Of a stretch of 34,735 nucleotides of DNA, positions 17,585 through 25,842 are shown piece after piece. Source of the DNA: an uncultured Bacteroidales bacterium (GTDB lineage Bacteria; Bacteroidota; Bacteroidia; Bacteroidales; P3); assembly GCA_947165345.1 (NCBI GenBank), contig CAMVAA010000008.1:1-34735 (forward strand), written 5' to 3'. The notes under the pieces were generated by a model. It was not told the DNA's origin. It did not search any database and saw nothing but the letters and a program-made list of their open reading frames with translations. Numbering within the stretch: the first letter of the stretch is position 1; every line of letters starts with the position of its first letter. The position numbers and the translations under genes are program-made.

Positions 17585-19402
17585 TCAGCAAAACGACTGC
17601 ATCTCCACCAGCTTCCGGTAGAGCCCCGGCTCCGCAAGGAGCTGGTCGTGGGTGCCGCTCTGCACTATGCGCCCCCCGTCCAGCACCACTATCAGGTCGG
17701 CATGCCGTATCGTGGAGAGCCTGTGCGCTATGGTGATGGTGGTGCGCCCGTGTCCCAGGGCGTCGAGCTCGGTCTGCACCGCATGCTCGCTGGCCGAGTC
17801 CAGGGCCGACGTCGCCTCGTCGAATACCAGTATTGGGGTGTCGCGCAGCAGCGCGCGCGCTATGCTGATTCTCTGTCGCTGGCCACCCGAGAGGTTCAGG
17901 CCCCGGTCTCCGACCATGGTGTCGTAGCCCTCGGGCAGGCTCTGTATGAAGTCGTCGGCATTGGCCATCCGCGCGGCGGCCCGTATCTGCTCTCGCGTGT
18001 AGCGCGCGCTCCCGAACGATATATTGTTGGCCACCGTGTCGTTGAAGAGGATGCAGTCCTGGCTCACAAGCCCGAACTGCCGCCGCACGGAGTTGATATT
18101 CACCGCGCGCAGGTCCTGCCCGTCGATGCTGATGCTGCCCGAGCTGACATCATAGAAGCGCGGCAGCAGGTCCACCAGCGTGCTCTTCCCGGCCCCCGAC
18201 GGCCCCACGATGGCAAGGTGCATCCCGTGCGGTATGGTCAGGTCCACATGCTGCAGTATCGGCACACCGTCGTCGAAGTGGAACGACACGTCGCGCAGCT
18301 CTATCGCCGTGGCAAAGGGCGCCAGCTGCGGCGCTCCGGGCTGCTCCACGATGACCTCGTCGGCGTCCATCACGTCCAGGAACCGCTGCGCCGATGCCGA
18401 CCCTTTCAGCAGGCTGTTGTAGGCCGTCACCACGGCCTTGATCGGCGGTATGAGCCTGGCAAAGACGATGACGAAGAAGATAAACACCGAAGGCATGATA
18501 TGCCCCCCTATGACCCACGAGCCGCCCACGACGAGGATGATGACCAGCGCCAGCGTGCCGAGTATCTCCGACAGCGGCCCCGAAAGCTCGCGCCGCCGCG
18601 CCACGCGCTGCATCGTCGCGGTATAGTTCGCGTTGGCTCGGCCGAAGCGCTCCTCCTGGAACCGCGCCGCGCCCGAAAGCTTGACCACACGCATGGCCGT
18701 GAGCGTCTCCTCCAGCATCGCAAAGAGCCGCCCCAGCAGGTTCTGTCCCTGCTGCGAGTTGCGTTTCAGGCTGCCGCCTATGCGCGCTATCATCCACACC
18801 CCGCCCGGCAGCACCAGCAGGAAGAGGACAAACAAACGCCACGACACGAACAGTAGCGTCGCGCAGAACACTATGATGTTGATGGGGTCCTTCACCAGCG
18901 ACTGCAGCGTGCTCACCACGCTCCACTCTATGTCGGTCAGGTCGTTGGCCATGCGGCTTATGAGGTCCCCGCGGCGCTGACGCGTGAAGTAGCCCACCGG
19001 CAGTATCGTGATGCGGTGGTAGAGGTCGTCCCTGAAGCGCTCTATGAGGCCGTTGCGTATCGAGGCCAGAAACACCATGGCCACATATCGGAACAGGTTG
19101 CTCAGCAGCGAGCAGGCCAGATACCCGCCCCCTATCCACAGCAGGCAGTTCCACATGCCTATGCTCTCTTTGTATTGGTGCAGGTGCCAGAAGGCCCACT
19201 GCGCCACACCCTCCTGGCTGAAGGTCAGCGTCGGCTCGGCGGCCGGCACGCTGCCAAGCCCGAAAAGCAGCTCCACGAAGGGCACTATCATCACATACGA
19301 CCCCAGGTTGAACAATATGTGCAGCAGGTTGAAGAAGACGTTGAAACCTATCTTCCACGGAAAGAACCTGAGATACGAGAGTATGCGGCCTATCGGTTTC
19401 AT
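17585..19402 (-). CDS. ABC transporter permease/ATPase, MsbA/lipid-flippase type
   Basis: MKPIGRILSYLRFFPWKIGFNVFFNLL; VGPSGAGKSTLVDLLPRFYDVSSGSISIDGQDLRAV; NLSGGQRQRISIARALLRDTPILVFDEATSALD; start overlaps upstream stop (ATGA). Confidence 0.92.
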   Translation of the reverse strand: MKPIGRILSYLRFFPWKIGFNVFFNLLHILFNLGSYVMIVPFVELLFGLGSVPAAEPTLTFSQEGVAQWAFWHLHQYKESIGMWNCLLWIGGGYLACSLLSNLFRYVAMVFLASIRNGLIERFRDDLYHRITILPVGYFTRQRRGDLISRMANDLTDIEWSVVSTLQSLVKDPINIIVFCATLLFVSWRLFVLFLLVLPGGVWMIARIGGSLKRNSQQGQNLLGRLFAMLEETLTAMRVVKLSGAARFQEERFGRANANYTATMQRVARRRELSGPLSEILGTLALVIILVVGGSWVIGGHIMPSVFIFFVIVFARLIPPIKAVVTAYNSLLKGSASAQRFLDVMDADEVIVEQPGAPQLAPFATAIELRDVSFHFDDGVPILQHVDLTIPHGMHLAIVGPSGAGKSTLVDLLPRFYDVSSGSISIDGQDLRAVNINSVRRQFGLVSQDCILFNDTVANNISFGSARYTREQIRAAARMANADDFIQSLPEGYDTMVGDRGLNLSGGQRQRISIARALLRDTPILVFDEATSALDSASEHAVQTELDALGHGRTTITIAHRLSTIRHADLIVVLDGGRIVQSGTHDQLLAEPGLYRKLVEMQSFC

Positions 19403-21120
19403 AGCAGTCTGATTTGTTGGCGCTTGTACTCCGTGCCGCCGCGATACAGGACTCTGTCCTGACGTATTCCCATCGCCCTCAGCCTTTCGCAGGCGTCGCG
19501 GGCGTCGGCGCGCCGCGGGCCTTCTATCATCACGTGGACCATCGGGTGCGCCACGAGCCACGCCGCCAGGGCCTCCACCACGGACGTGTCTCCGAGGGCC
19601 ATGGCCGAAACGCTGTCGTCCAGGCGCACCGTGCGGCCGTCCAGCTCGCGCGCCGTGCCGCTCACTATGGCGGGCAGCATTCCCTCCGCGCTTAGGGTGA
19701 CCGTCGTCGGGCGCCGCTCGCCCAGCACAAGCAGGGTGTCGCGCCCTCCACTCGCCGTCCCCACGGTCATCCGGCACAGGCGCATCGGCTCCGGCCGCGC
19801 CGCGGGATACAGGTCGAACATCAGGATGTCCGTGCTGCGCGAGTCGTCGAGGCGCCCGGCGAAGTAGGCCCGCCGTCCGTCGGCGGTCACGCCGAAGCCG
19901 CTCTCGTCCGTCTCCGTGTTGATGGGCAGCCCCAGGTTCGTGGGACGGTTCCCGAAGCGGTCGTCGAGGTCAGCAAAGTAGATGTCGTATCCACCGAAGC
20001 CCTGCCATCCGTCGCTGAGGAAGTACAGCGTGTGCCCGTCAGCGGCAAGGAAGGGCATCTTCTCGTTGCCGGCCGTGTTCACGTTCGGACCCAGGTTCTC
20101 CGGGCGGCTCCAGTCGCCGTTGGCCAGCCGGCGGCACTTCCAGAGGTCGGTCCCTCCCACTCCGCCGCGGCGGTTCGAGGCGAAGACCAGCACCCTCCCG
20201 TCGGCGCTCACCGTCGGCTGCGACTCCCACGTGTTCGGGTCGTTCACGTGGCGCCCCAGCGCCTCCGGCTCGCCCCACCGGCCGTCGCGCTTCTCCACGC
20301 GGTATATGTCGCTGTTCGCGTAGCCGCGGCTGTCGGTGATGACGGAGTAGTAGAGCTCCCTCCCGTCGGCGGTGACGGTCACTCCTCCCTCCGGGCGTCC
20401 GCTGTTGAACGGCGCAGGTAGCGGCATGCCGGCGCTGTATGCCGTGTCCGTCCACCGGCTCGAGCACAGCTGCCACCTCGTCTCCTCAAGCTCGCGCGCA
20501 TAGTAGGTGCGCTCGCGCTTCACAGGCACCTTCCGCAGGTAGTAGAAGGTCGTCCCGTCGGGGCTCAGCGTGGGCAGTATCTCGTCGCGCCGCGAGCTGA
20601 CGCCGGCCACACGCTCCGGCTCGAACGGCGCGGCATTGAGCTCCGCCGCCGCCAGGAACTGCGACCAGTACAGGTAGTTCGACGCCTCCTCGTAGGCGGC
20701 CATGGTGGCCTTCTCCTCGCTCCCCTCCGCCAGCGCGAAGTAGCGCTCCAGCTCGCCCACCGCCTCGTCGTAGCGCTTGTCGGTGTAGTGGATCACTCCC
20801 ATGTAGTAGTGCGCCAGCGCATTGGGGTAGTCGGGCGCAAGCTCTATGCAGCGGCCGAAGTATTTCCGTATGCCCGCGGTGTTGAAGCCGTCGTTCACGG
20901 CCGTCATGCCGAGCCAGAACTGCGGCTCCGCGGCCTTGGGGTTGCGCGACGCCACCTTGCGCAGCAACACCGCAGCCTGGTGGTAGTCGCCTTTCTCGTA
21001 TAGCGTCAGCGCCTCCTCGTAGCTCCTGCGGTCGGCCCCTTTGAACTCCTGCCCCCACAGCGGACCGCACGCGCCGACCGTCGCTGCAAACAGCAGCAGC
21101 GCGGCCGTCGCGCGTCTCAT
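19399..21120 (-). CDS. TPR plus PD40 beta-propeller plus degenerate OmpA-like C-terminus (PorE-like)
   Basis: Signal peptide MRRATAALLLFAATVGACG; TPRs (YEKGDYHQAAVLLRKVASRNPKAAEPQFWLG...YPNALAHYYMGVIHYTDKRYDEAV); PD40 motifs (LPTLSPDGTTFYYLRK, PTVSADGRVLVFASNRRGGVGGTDLWKCRR, PFLAADGHTLYFLSDGWQGFGGYDIYFADL). Confidence 0.8.
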   Translation of the reverse strand: MRRATAALLLFAATVGACGPLWGQEFKGADRRSYEEALTLYEKGDYHQAAVLLRKVASRNPKAAEPQFWLGMTAVNDGFNTAGIRKYFGRCIELAPDYPNALAHYYMGVIHYTDKRYDEAVGELERYFALAEGSEEKATMAAYEEASNYLYWSQFLAAAELNAAPFEPERVAGVSSRRDEILPTLSPDGTTFYYLRKVPVKRERTYYARELEETRWQLCSSRWTDTAYSAGMPLPAPFNSGRPEGGVTVTADGRELYYSVITDSRGYANSDIYRVEKRDGRWGEPEALGRHVNDPNTWESQPTVSADGRVLVFASNRRGGVGGTDLWKCRRLANGDWSRPENLGPNVNTAGNEKMPFLAADGHTLYFLSDGWQGFGGYDIYFADLDDRFGNRPTNLGLPINTETDESGFGVTADGRRAYFAGRLDDSRSTDILMFDLYPAARPEPMRLCRMTVGTASGGRDTLLVLGERRPTTVTLSAEGMLPAIVSGTARELDGRTVRLDDSVSAMALGDTSVVEALAAWLVAHPMVHVMIEGPRRADARDACERLRAMGIRQDRVLYRGGTEYKRQQIRLL

Positions 21121-21182
21121 GCAGGTTGCTATGTCGTTCCTTGTCTCCACCGTTCGGCGTCTGTATGAGGTCCGTCGCTGCG

Positions 21183-22115
21183 TCAGAGTTTTGTCGGGTC
21201 TATGTGGAAATTCGCCCCCACGCCGTTGCACGGCGTGGTGCAGCGTATGGCACACTCGTCGCACGACGGGCTGAGTTCACCGTGCAGTCTCTTCTTCACC
21301 ATGTCCCCCACGGCGTTGCGCAGCGGCTCGATGCCAATGCCGCGTATCACCTCGTCGCAGAAGGCGTAGCTGAGCATCGTCACAGCGGTGCGCTCCGAGA
21401 TTCCGCGCGTCATGAGGTAGAACAAGGCCTGCTCGTCGAGCTGTCCTATCGTGCTCCCGTGCGAGCACTTCACGTCGTCGTTGTATATCTCCAGGAAGGG
21501 ACGCGTGTCCACGTGCGCCTTGTCCGTGAGCAGTATGTTGCGGTTGGTCTGGTAGGCCTCGGTCTTCACCGCCCCGTCCTGCACCAGCACATGCCCGTTG
21601 AAGCGCGCACGCGCCGCGTCGTCGACAATGCCCTTGTACAGCTCCCTGCTGTTGCAGTGCGGCTTGGCATGCTCCACGAAGATGTAGTTGTCGCACTCCT
21701 GGTCGCGGTCTATCAGGTAGAGGCCGTCGGCCTCCACGTTGCAGCCCTCGCCCTGCATCCTGATCACCACATTGTTCCTCACATGCCCTCCCCCAAGGGT
21801 GACGGTGCACATGCTCAGCGTGGCGTCTCTCTCCATGGCGATGCTGAGGTCGGTCAGATGGTGCTGCGGGGTGTTGACTCCCTGCAGCCTGTAGAGTCTC
21901 ACGTGCGACCCCTCGCCGATTTCCAGGTGCAGGTTCGGCAGGTCGTCCTCTATTCTGTAGCCGGCGCCATCGTCCAGCATAAACATCGGGGCGTCGTCGG
22001 CCGAGCAGAGCACCAGGCTCAGCTCCTCGCAGCGTCCGGTGCGCAGCGTCCGGGCCGCGGCCTCTTGCCGCCACTCGTCGGTCCACACATCGGGCAGTAT
22101 GTCTTTTCTAATCAT
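21183..22115 (-). CDS. sufD: Fe-S cluster assembly protein SufD
   Basis: TNRNILLTDKAHVDTRPFLEIYNDDVKCSHGSTIGQLDEQALFYLMTRGISERTAVTMLSYAFCDEVI. Confidence 0.93.
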   Translation of the reverse strand: MIRKDILPDVWTDEWRQEAAARTLRTGRCEELSLVLCSADDAPMFMLDDGAGYRIEDDLPNLHLEIGEGSHVRLYRLQGVNTPQHHLTDLSIAMERDATLSMCTVTLGGGHVRNNVVIRMQGEGCNVEADGLYLIDRDQECDNYIFVEHAKPHCNSRELYKGIVDDAARARFNGHVLVQDGAVKTEAYQTNRNILLTDKAHVDTRPFLEIYNDDVKCSHGSTIGQLDEQALFYLMTRGISERTAVTMLSYAFCDEVIRGIGIEPLRNAVGDMVKKRLHGELSPSCDECAIRCTTPCNGVGANFHIDPTKL

Positions 22116-22149
22116 AACGGTTATTCAACGTTTGCCGGTAACAGCTGTT

Positions 22150-22914
22150 TTACTGCTTCCCCTCCAGTTCTTCCTTTATCCACTCGTAGCCCCTCTCCTC
22201 GAGCTCCAGGGCGAGCTCCTTGGGCCCCGTCTTCACAATCCGGCCCTCGTAGAGCACATGGACAAAGTCGGGCACTATGAAGTCCAGCAGGCGCTGGTAG
22301 TGCGTGATGACGATGGTGGCGTTGTCCTTCGAGCGCAACTGGTTGACGCCTCCAGCCACGATGCGCAGCGCGTCGATGTCGAGCCCAGAGTCGGTCTCGT
22401 CGAGAATCGAGAGCGTGGGGTTGAGCATCGCCATCTGGAATATCTCGTTCTTCTTCTTCTCACCACCGCTGAAGCCCTCGTTCACCGAGCGCCCAGCAAG
22501 GCTGGCGGTCATCTCCACCACCTTCTTCTTCTCCTCCATCAGCCGCAGGAACTCGGCCCCGCTCAACGGGTCGAGGCCGTGGTATTTCCGCTGCTCGTTG
22601 ACGGCGGTGCGCATGAAGTTGGTGATGCTCACACCCGGTATCTCTACCGGATACTGGAACCCGAGGAAGATGCCCTCGCAGGCCCGCTGGTCCACAGGCA
22701 TGCCCAGTATGTCCTTGCCGTTGTAGATAACCTCGCCGGCCGTGACCGTATACTTCGGATTGCCGGCTATCACTCCGGCCATCGTACTCTTGCCGTTGCC
22801 GTTCGGACCCATGATGGCGTGCACTTCGCCACGGTTGACTTCAAGGTCCACACCTTTCAGTATTTCGCGTTCGCCTATCGAAGCGTGCAAATTGCGTATG
22901 GAGAGTAATGACAT
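22150..22914 (-). CDS. sufC: Fe-S cluster assembly ATPase SufC
   Basis: MSLLSIRNLHASIGEREILKGVDLEVNRGEVHAIMGPNGNGKSTMAGVIAG; FSGGEKKKNEIFQMAMLNPTLSILDETDSGLDIDALRIV. Confidence 0.97.
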   Translation of the reverse strand: MSLLSIRNLHASIGEREILKGVDLEVNRGEVHAIMGPNGNGKSTMAGVIAGNPKYTVTAGEVIYNGKDILGMPVDQRACEGIFLGFQYPVEIPGVSITNFMRTAVNEQRKYHGLDPLSGAEFLRLMEEKKKVVEMTASLAGRSVNEGFSGGEKKKNEIFQMAMLNPTLSILDETDSGLDIDALRIVAGGVNQLRSKDNATIVITHYQRLLDFIVPDFVHVLYEGRIVKTGPKELALELEERGYEWIKEELEGKQ

Positions 22915-22976
22915 TTTTATATACAATTTGTTGGTTTATACTACTCTATTGCTTTTCCTCACGGAAAAGTCATTAA

Positions 22977-23026
22977 GCAAAGATACACTTTTTTCTTCAC
23001 ACATCTGAAAAAAAGTGTATCTTTGC
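22977..23026. promoter_or_regulatory. 18-bp perfect inverted repeat with outward-facing -7 elements (divergent promoter region)
   Basis: gcaaagatacactttttt (22977-22994) / aaaaaagtgtatctttgc (23009-23026), 14-nt loop; TATCTTTG on each outward strand (23018-23025 +, 22978-22985 -). Confidence 0.7.
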
Positions 23027-23034
23027 ACCTTGAT

Positions 23035-23820
23035 ATGAGTACGCCAATAATAACACTGACAACCGATTGGGGCGACCAAGGTTTCTTTTCCGGCATGGTA
23101 AAAGGGCTTTTGTTCAGCCTGGTCGACGGGGTGCGGGTGGTCGACATCACCCACAGCCTCGAGGCGTACAATGTCATGACCGCCACCTTCGTGGTGCGAC
23201 ACGCTTGCTCCGGCTTCCCTCCGGGCACCGTGCATATCGTCGACGTCGCCTCCCGCCCGCCGTTCCTCTGCGTCAAGGCACGCGGCCAGTACTACCTCTG
23301 CAGCGACAACGGCCTGCCCTCCATGGCCTTCGGCGACGACATCGAGGATGTCAGCCTGCTGCAGGTGCAGGAAGGGGGCGTCTACAACTTCGCGGCCTAC
23401 AACCTCTTCGCACGCGTGGCGGCCCGCCTGCTCCAGGGCGCCTCCATGCGCGACCTCGGCGAGCAGCCTCAGCAGCTGCTGCAGCGCAACATGCCGCGCT
23501 ACATCCAGCAGGGCGACTATTTCCGCATCTACGTCCACTATATTGACTCCTACGGCAACGCCTACCTCGGCATGAGCTACCGCGAATTCGAGGGGCTGCG
23601 CCAGGGTCGGCCGTTCGCGCTCACCGTCCGCGACCAGGAAGTCACCGAGCTCTCCGCCGGCTACTTCCAGCAGCATTCCTCCAACGACCCCCGCCGCCGG
23701 CTACGCCTCACCGTCTCCGCCACCGGTCTGCTCGAGCTGGCCGTGAAAGAGGGATCGCTCGCCCAACTGGTCGGCCTCCGCGTCAACGAGAGCGTCCTCC
23801 TGAAATTCAAAGGCGAATAA
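23035..23820 (+). CDS. SAM hydroxide adenosyltransferase (SAM hydrolase, DUF62 family)
   Basis: MSTPIITLTTDWGDQGFFSGMVKGLLFSLVDGVRVVDITHSLEAYNVMTATFVVRHACSGFPPGTVHIVDV. Confidence 0.92.
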   Translation: MSTPIITLTTDWGDQGFFSGMVKGLLFSLVDGVRVVDITHSLEAYNVMTATFVVRHACSGFPPGTVHIVDVASRPPFLCVKARGQYYLCSDNGLPSMAFGDDIEDVSLLQVQEGGVYNFAAYNLFARVAARLLQGASMRDLGEQPQQLLQRNMPRYIQQGDYFRIYVHYIDSYGNAYLGMSYREFEGLRQGRPFALTVRDQEVTELSAGYFQQHSSNDPRRRLRLTVSATGLLELAVKEGSLAQLVGLRVNESVLLKFKGE

Positions 23821-23843
23821 CCTCACCCCACCCCCTCCCCCCC

Positions 23844-23950
23844 CCTTAAACCTTAAACCCTAAACCCTAAACCCTCAACCTTAAACCTTAAACCTTAAAC
23901 CCTAAACCCTAAACCTTAAACCCTAAACCTTAAACCTTAAACCTTAAACC
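23844..23950 (+). repeat. Heptamer tandem repeat CCYTAAA (15 units)
   Basis: 15 consecutive 7-mers, CCTTAAA or CCCTAAA with one CCCTCAA; no indels. Confidence 0.95.
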
Positions 23951-23986
23951 AAAAGGGCGGCAGAGTGCAAACTCTGCCGCCCTTTT
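23951..23986. terminator. Bidirectional intrinsic terminator with GCAA tetraloop
   Basis: Perfect 16-bp stem aaaagggcggcagagt / actctgccgccctttt. Confidence 0.92.
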
Positions 23987-24002
23987 AGACTTGCTCTTTC
24001 CG

Positions 24003-25088
24003 TTACTTTCCAGCCGTCTTCCAGCTGAAGAAGACCTGCAGGCCGGCCATCTGGTAGAACTGCCAGTGGCCCCACTTGCCGATGCCGCTGAAGTCGGTGT
24101 CCCACTTCATGTTGACGGCAAAGTTGGCGGCGATATGCTCCGAGAAGCGGTAGTCGAGCTTCACCTCGAAGTCCAGGTCGGTCTCGAACGCACGTTTCTT
24201 CAGCCAGTTGTACGAGGCCAGGTCGCTCCACTGCTCTCCCGCTGCGGGCAGATACTTCGATTCGGCAGCCATCGCCGCGGCATCGCTGTTCCACGCCATG
24301 TTCGAGGGCTTCCAGTAGTCGTAGAAAATCTCGAGACGGGCATAGAGGTCGAGGCTGGGCAGGAGGTCTTTCTTCAGATACTGCGCCTTGACATAGCTAC
24401 CGAGGGCGAAGTAGGCGTGACTGAAGGTCTTGGGGTCGGTGGCGTCGAAGTCGTCGGGCTGTATGACACCGTAGGTGAGCCCTGAGGCGATAAGATCGTC
24501 GTCGTAGACGAAGGTCGTCTTGCCGGTGAGGAACGAGAGCGACACCGACCAGTCGGCGCGCTTGTGCTCGAACGAGAGAGCCGTGGTCAGATAGGCGGGA
24601 GCGAAGAAGCGCGACACCTTGGTCTCCACCTGGCTCGCACCGTATCCGGTGTACTCATAGCCGGTTCCGAACTGCGTCTTCAAGTTGGCCGTGAACGAGG
24701 CACCCCAGCCCTTGTAGGCGTTCCAAGAGATGACGCTCGTCAGGTCTATCTTATCGTTGCTCTTGCGGCGGGTCTCGAAGAGGCCTCCGGCTGCTTCGGA
24801 CGTCGAGTTGTCCAGGTCCTGCCAAGCATAGCCGTAGGCGAGGTCGGCGACGTTGTCCCACACGAACTTGGGATGCGTGTACTTGTAGTTTCCGAAGAAC
24901 GTGGCCGTCACATCGATCTGCGAGTTACCGGTCTTGGACCAGTTGTGGAACAGGAACTCGCTGGCCTTCAAGGCCGGCGTGCTCGATGTCGTCCAGCTGC
25001 CGCCGCCAAGTGTGGCGGTCTCTTCCTGCGCCATGGCCGCAGTGCACAGCACCGCAATGGCGGCGCACATAGTAATTATCTTTTTCAT
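24003..25088 (-). CDS. DUF3078 domain-containing protein (exported, beta-rich)
   Basis: MKKIITMCAAIAVLCTAAMAQ signal peptide; WTTSSTPALKASEFLFHNWSKTGNSQIDVTATFFGNYKYTHPKFVWDNVADLAYGYAWQD. Confidence 0.88.
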   Translation of the reverse strand: MKKIITMCAAIAVLCTAAMAQEETATLGGGSWTTSSTPALKASEFLFHNWSKTGNSQIDVTATFFGNYKYTHPKFVWDNVADLAYGYAWQDLDNSTSEAAGGLFETRRKSNDKIDLTSVISWNAYKGWGASFTANLKTQFGTGYEYTGYGASQVETKVSRFFAPAYLTTALSFEHKRADWSVSLSFLTGKTTFVYDDDLIASGLTYGVIQPDDFDATDPKTFSHAYFALGSYVKAQYLKKDLLPSLDLYARLEIFYDYWKPSNMAWNSDAAAMAAESKYLPAAGEQWSDLASYNWLKKRAFETDLDFEVKLDYRFSEHIAANFAVNMKWDTDFSGIGKWGHWQFYQMAGLQVFFSWKTAGK

Positions 25089-25573
25089 TTTCCTGCTATG
25101 TTTTTGATTGCTTGGTTTATCTCGTCGAATGTGAAGCCCCTCTGTGCCAGAAAGGCCTCCAGGCGCCGCGAGGTGTCGTCGCCGTACGTGGCTGCCAACT
25201 CGTCGCGCTTCTTGGCGGCCAGCTCGGCAAGCATGGCCATATAGGCCTCGTTGCTGACCGTCGCCATGCCGGCGTCGATGGCCTCCTTGGGCAAGCGCTT
25301 CAGCCTCAGCTGGTACAGCACCTTCTGGCGGCTCCACTGCTGGTTGGCAATCTTGCTTTCGCAGTACGTCCGCGCATATCGCAAGTCGTCAATATATCCT
25401 TCTTCACGCAGCCGCGCCACTATCGGGTCGGCATCGTCGGCATGGCAACCCCAGGTCACCAACTTCTGGCGCACTCCGCTCTCGCACTGCTCCGCCATGG
25501 CACAATAGCGACGCGCACGCTCCAAGAGGGCGTGTATCTCCTCGTCATGGCTCATTATCTTGTCTTTACGCAT
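25085..25573 (-). CDS. recX: Regulatory protein RecX family
   Basis: ARRYCAMAEQCESGVRQKLVTWG...IVARLREEGYIDDLRYARTYCESKIANQQWSRQKVLYQLRLKRLPKEAIDAGM; ATGA overlap with DUF3078 start. Confidence 0.85.
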   Translation of the reverse strand: MRKDKIMSHDEEIHALLERARRYCAMAEQCESGVRQKLVTWGCHADDADPIVARLREEGYIDDLRYARTYCESKIANQQWSRQKVLYQLRLKRLPKEAIDAGMATVSNEAYMAMLAELAAKKRDELAATYGDDTSRRLEAFLAQRGFTFDEINQAIKNIAGK

Positions 25574-25787
25574 ACTATTCTCCTGCAAAAGTAGTTGCAA
25601 AATTACATAAAATATTCGATTCTAAGGGCTATAGACGAAAATATTTTTCTCCGCATAGCGGCTCTCCACCCGACCTCCCTCTCGCCGCACCTGATTAAAA
25701 GGTGTTTACACCGAAAATACGGCGAAGCCGGCGGCCTCGCGTCCGCGAACCCAGCCAGACAATCTGGCCCCATTTTGCAAACAAATG

Positions 25788-25818
25788 TTTGCCACATCGA
25801 ATTTTTTTCGTACTTTTG
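25788..25818 (+). promoter_or_regulatory. Bacteroidetes-type promoter for the GT5-like operon
   Basis: TTTG (25788-25791) - N19 - TACTTTTG (25811-25818), 24 nt before ATG at 25843. Confidence 0.75.
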
Positions 25819-25842
25819 CATTTTGATATATAAATACTTTTT

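Noticed and set aside
17570-18856. 428-aa + strand ORF opposite the MsbA-like gene (also 18150..19358 shadow frame)
   Set aside because: Shadow ORFs; the minus-strand ABC transporter is well supported.
21126-22280. 384-aa + strand ORF opposite sufD
   Set aside because: No domain signal; antisense of a clear SufD gene.
23844-23950. CCCTAAA array as a real telomere
   Set aside because: Internal to a bacterial contig between ordinary genes, next to a terminator; similarity to plant telomere unit taken as coincidence.
23844-23950. CRISPR array interpretation of the short repeats
   Set aside because: Units are contiguous with no spacers and only 7-11 bp; no cas genes.
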